From an uncultured Bacilli bacterium (GTDB lineage: Bacteria > Bacillota_I > Bacilli_A > RF39 > UBA660), in contig CANROR010000062.1 of the NCBI GenBank assembly GCA_947632275.1, positions 1-6,655 of the forward strand: 6,655 bases of DNA, in the 5' to 3' direction. This document shows, in pieces, positions 5,068 to 6,655 of the stretch; the first letter of the stretch is position 1; every line of letters begins with the position of its first letter. The notes below the pieces were generated by a model. The model did no database searches. It was not told the origin of the DNA and saw nothing but the letters and a program-made list of their open reading frames with translations. The position numbers and the translations under genes were made by a program.

Positions 5068-5204
5068 CACACTATCGTAAGTGATCAACGACTTTTTTGC
5101 TTCCACACTATCGTAAAGTGGTCACGACTTTTTTAATTCCACAATATCGTAAGTGGGCAACGACTTTTTTATTTCTACACTATCGTAAGTAGGCAACGAC
5201 TTTT
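5067..5204. repeat. Four tandem 36-bp repeats with a conserved short stem, between convergent genes
   Basis: Copies begin at 5067, 5103, 5139 and 5175, exactly 36 bases apart. Each copy reads: arm YYAC, loop ACTATCGTAA (AATATCGTAA in copy 3, one extra A in copy 2), arm GTRR, a 2-3 base link, ACGAC, a T tract (six Ts, four in the last copy), and a variable four bases. The arms differ between copies yet stay complementary: TCAC/GTGA, CCAC/GTGG, CCAC/GTGG and CTAC/GTAG. Copy 2 has a one-base insertion and a one-base deletion that cancel. The array fills most of the space between the DUF3592-like gene and queA, which converge on it. There are no spacers, so it is not a CRISPR. Function unknown; a dispersed REP/BIME-like element or a repeated RNA hairpin are possible. 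Confidence 0.9.
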
Positions 5205-5255
5205 GGAAATTAATACGCTTAAATAGTAGCAAAAAATTTACGATTAGTCAACATT

Positions 5256-6281
5256 TTATTTAATAAACATAGCATCGCCAAAGGAAAAAAAGCGAAATTT
5301 TTGCTTTATAGCATATTCATAAGCCTTTAAAATATGTTCTTTACTACTTAAAGCGGAAACTAACATTAAAAGCGTACTTTTAGGTAGATGAAAATTAGTA
5401 ATTAAACCATCAATGGCCATAAATTCAAAGCCGGGATATATGAAAATATCTGTATTGCCACTCGTTTCTTTAAAAGTGCCAAATTTGTGCATAACTGTTT
5501 CTAGGACTCTCGTTGAAGTAGTACCGACCGCATAAATATGGCGTCCTTCTTTTTTGGCTTTATTTAATTTTTCGGCTGCTTCTTTATTTAAAATATAATA
5601 TTCACTGTGCATTTTATGTTTCGTAATGTCTTCAACTTCCACGGGTCTAAAGGTTCCTAAACCGACATGTAACGTAACATAAATAACTTCTACTCCCATT
5701 TTTTTAATTTCATTAAGTAAATCATTCGTAAAATGCAAGCCCGCGGTCGGTGCGGCTGCTGAACCCAGATTTTTCGCATAAACGGTTTGATAACGCGATT
5801 GGTCCTCGAGTTTTTCATGAATGTAAGGTGGTAAAGGCATCGTCCCTAATTTTTCTAATATTTCTAAAAATATGCCTTCATAAAGAAAACTAACAATAAC
5901 TAAACCTTCTTCTTTTTTTTCTATTACTTTGGCTTTTAATAAACCATTACCAAAACTAATAATTGTTCCCACATGTAATCTTTTAAATGGGCGCGATAAA
6001 CATTCCCAATTATCACTTTCGGTATTTTTTAAAAGTAATAATTCGATTACGGCTTTCGTATCTTCTTTTTCGCCAATGAGTCTTGCCGGAATTACTTTCG
6101 TATCATTTAAAACTAAACAATCGCCTTTTTTTAAATAAGATGTAATATTTTTAAAAATATTTTCTTCTAAAGTGCCCGTTTTTTTATCCATTACTAAAAG
6201 GCGCGAATCACTGCGATTTTTTAAAGGCGTTTGGGCAATTAATTCTTCTGGTAAATGATAATCATATTCATTAATATTCAA
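5256..6281 (-). CDS. queA: S-adenosylmethionine:tRNA ribosyltransferase-isomerase
   Basis: 341 residues, the normal length. QueA transfers the ribosyl part of SAM to preQ1 at tRNA position 34 and isomerises it, giving epoxyqueuosine. Family motifs occur in order: LNDTKVIPARL (58-68), MPLPPYI (148-154), RYQTVYA (163-169), GSAAAPTAGLHFT (173-185), HVGLGTFRPV (205-214), HSEYY (225-229), AVGTTSTRVLE (251-261), NFHLPKSTLLMLVSA (296-310) and FSFGDAMFI (332-340). The start is TTG at 6281, giving the family-typical MN-x-x-x-YDYHLPEELIAQ opening; there is no upstream ATG. The weak ribosome site AAGAAGTGA (6296-6288) overlaps the stop of the upstream gene, which ends six bases before, so the two are co-transcribed. 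Here queA is separated from tgt by the repeat array and the DUF3592-like gene. Confidence 0.97.
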   Translation of the reverse strand: MNINEYDYHLPEELIAQTPLKNRSDSRLLVMDKKTGTLEENIFKNITSYLKKGDCLVLNDTKVIPARLIGEKEDTKAVIELLLLKNTESDNWECLSRPFKRLHVGTIISFGNGLLKAKVIEKKEEGLVIVSFLYEGIFLEILEKLGTMPLPPYIHEKLEDQSRYQTVYAKNLGSAAAPTAGLHFTNDLLNEIKKMGVEVIYVTLHVGLGTFRPVEVEDITKHKMHSEYYILNKEAAEKLNKAKKEGRHIYAVGTTSTRVLETVMHKFGTFKETSGNTDIFIYPGFEFMAIDGLITNFHLPKSTLLMLVSALSSKEHILKAYEYAIKQKFRFFSFGDAMFIK

Positions 6282-6287
6282 TTTTTT

Positions 6288-6655
6288 TCACTTCTTTTCT
6301 CGTTTTTTCTTTGGAGTATTTATTATATCACACGCCAAACTATAAACTTCTTTACTAATGTCTTCAATAGATTTTATGCCCGTCTCATCAAAGCAATCAA
6401 CTTTTTGAAAATTATATAGTTGAGCCAGTTCCAAGTAAGTAGCTTCTGCTTGTCTTAAATGTTGTTCATCTTGTTCATTTTGATCAGGAGCTTCTTGGCG
6501 ATTTTCTTTTAACTTACAAGCATATTCGTAAGGCATATAAAGAAAAATGACGGCATCGGGCTTTGGTAATTCCATGATATCGTATTCCAAAGCTTCAATT
6601 TTTTGAAAAAGTTTTTTTCTTTCTTCCGTTGTTTTTAATTTGCCCCCTTGATGGG
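6288..6655 (-). CDS. Thymidylate-kinase-like protein, C-terminal part (5' end outside the window)
   Basis: The last 121 residues are visible; the reading frame stays open to the right edge, so this is an incomplete gene. The visible part begins HQGGKLK, continues ALEYDIMELPKPDAVIFLYM and reaches a K-x-x-K-ENR segment, then D-x-x-E-x-DEQHLRQAEATYLELA. HQGxK / EY / LPKPDxVIFLxxP / ENR / DxxExDxxxL matches the C-terminal half of dTMP kinase-family P-loop proteins of low-GC Firmicutes. These phosphorylate dTMP to dTDP for DNA synthesis. The P-loop and the DR(Y/H) motif would lie outside the window and cannot be checked. The tail is basic (KKKREKK). A TTG at 6590 is in frame but is internal to the gene, because homologous sequence continues upstream. 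It shares an operon with queA, six bases downstream. Confidence 0.8.
   Translation of the reverse strand, partial: HQGGKLKTTEERKKLFQKIEALEYDIMELPKPDAVIFLYMPYEYACKLKENRQEAPDQNEQDEQHLRQAEATYLELAQLYNFQKVDCFDETGIKSIEDISKEVYSLACDIINTPKKKREKK

Noticed and set aside
5067..5204. CRISPR array
   Set aside because: The 36-base period contains no unique spacers; whole units are repeated back to back, with only scattered changes.
5067..5220. Coding repeat on the minus strand (12 codons per unit, reading about KKSLPTYDSVEI)
   Set aside because: The unit is a multiple of three and mostly open, but copy 2 carries a TGA and paired indels, there is no start or ribosome site, and it is out of frame with queA. 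Arm covariation favours structure over protein.
5228..5251. A fifth, inverted repeat copy (ACTAATCGTAAATT on the minus strand)
   Set aside because: It shares only the loop-like core with mismatches, has no paired arms, and is out of phase; chance is likely in AT-rich sequence.
5929..6138. Open plus-strand frame inside queA
   Set aside because: It is antisense to conserved QueA motifs with no sign of translation signals.
1..6655. Mycoplasma-type genetic code (TGA = Trp)
   Set aside because: TGA ends the surface protein, tgt and the thymidylate-kinase-like gene at family-appropriate positions; tryptophans are TGG where checked.

Overview
The window comes from a low-GC, AT-rich Firmicutes/Bacilli-type bacterium, possibly one of the uncultured gut lineages near the Mollicutes (RF39-like). 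This is inferred from base composition, the AGGTGAT-type Shine-Dalgarno sites, TTG starts and the gene families present. TGA is used as a normal stop (three genes end in it), so this is not a code-4 mycoplasma.

Layout, left to right. 1-156 (minus): the first 52 residues of a PfkB/ribokinase-family sugar kinase. 190-237: a GC-rich terminator hairpin. 289-1983 (minus): a 564-residue membrane-anchored surface protein whose 3' end is a GC-rich, Asn/Tyr/Gly/His/Asp-rich segment ending in a GVRPVLYLSS motif. It resembles the variable region of a diversity-generating-retroelement (DGR) target. 2040-2687 (minus): a DUF421 (YetF/YrbG-type) membrane protein. 2761-3120 (plus): a four-helix TIGR04086 (YrzE-type) membrane protein. 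3117-3413 (minus): a small single-pass exported protein, translationally coupled to tgt. 3410-4531 (minus): tgt. 4641-5027 (plus): a two-helix DUF3592-like protein followed by a terminator. 5067-5204: four tandem 36-bp repeats between convergent genes. 5256-6281 (minus): queA. 6288-6655 (minus): the C-terminal part of a thymidylate-kinase-like protein.

The core of the window is the queuosine tRNA-modification pair. Tgt inserts preQ1 at the wobble G34 of GUN-anticodon tRNAs, and QueA converts it to epoxyqueuosine. In many Firmicutes queA and tgt are adjacent and followed by yajC, a TIGR04086 protein and a DUF421 protein. Here that neighbourhood is recognisable but remodelled: a DUF3592-like gene and a repeat array split queA from tgt, the small gene after tgt is not YajC, and the TIGR04086 gene runs opposite to its neighbours.

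The two items most worth following are the candidate hypervariable C-terminus of the surface protein and the 36-bp repeat array. The arms of the array's 4-bp stem show compensatory changes between copies. No RNA gene, CRISPR array, transposase or reverse transcriptase is visible.
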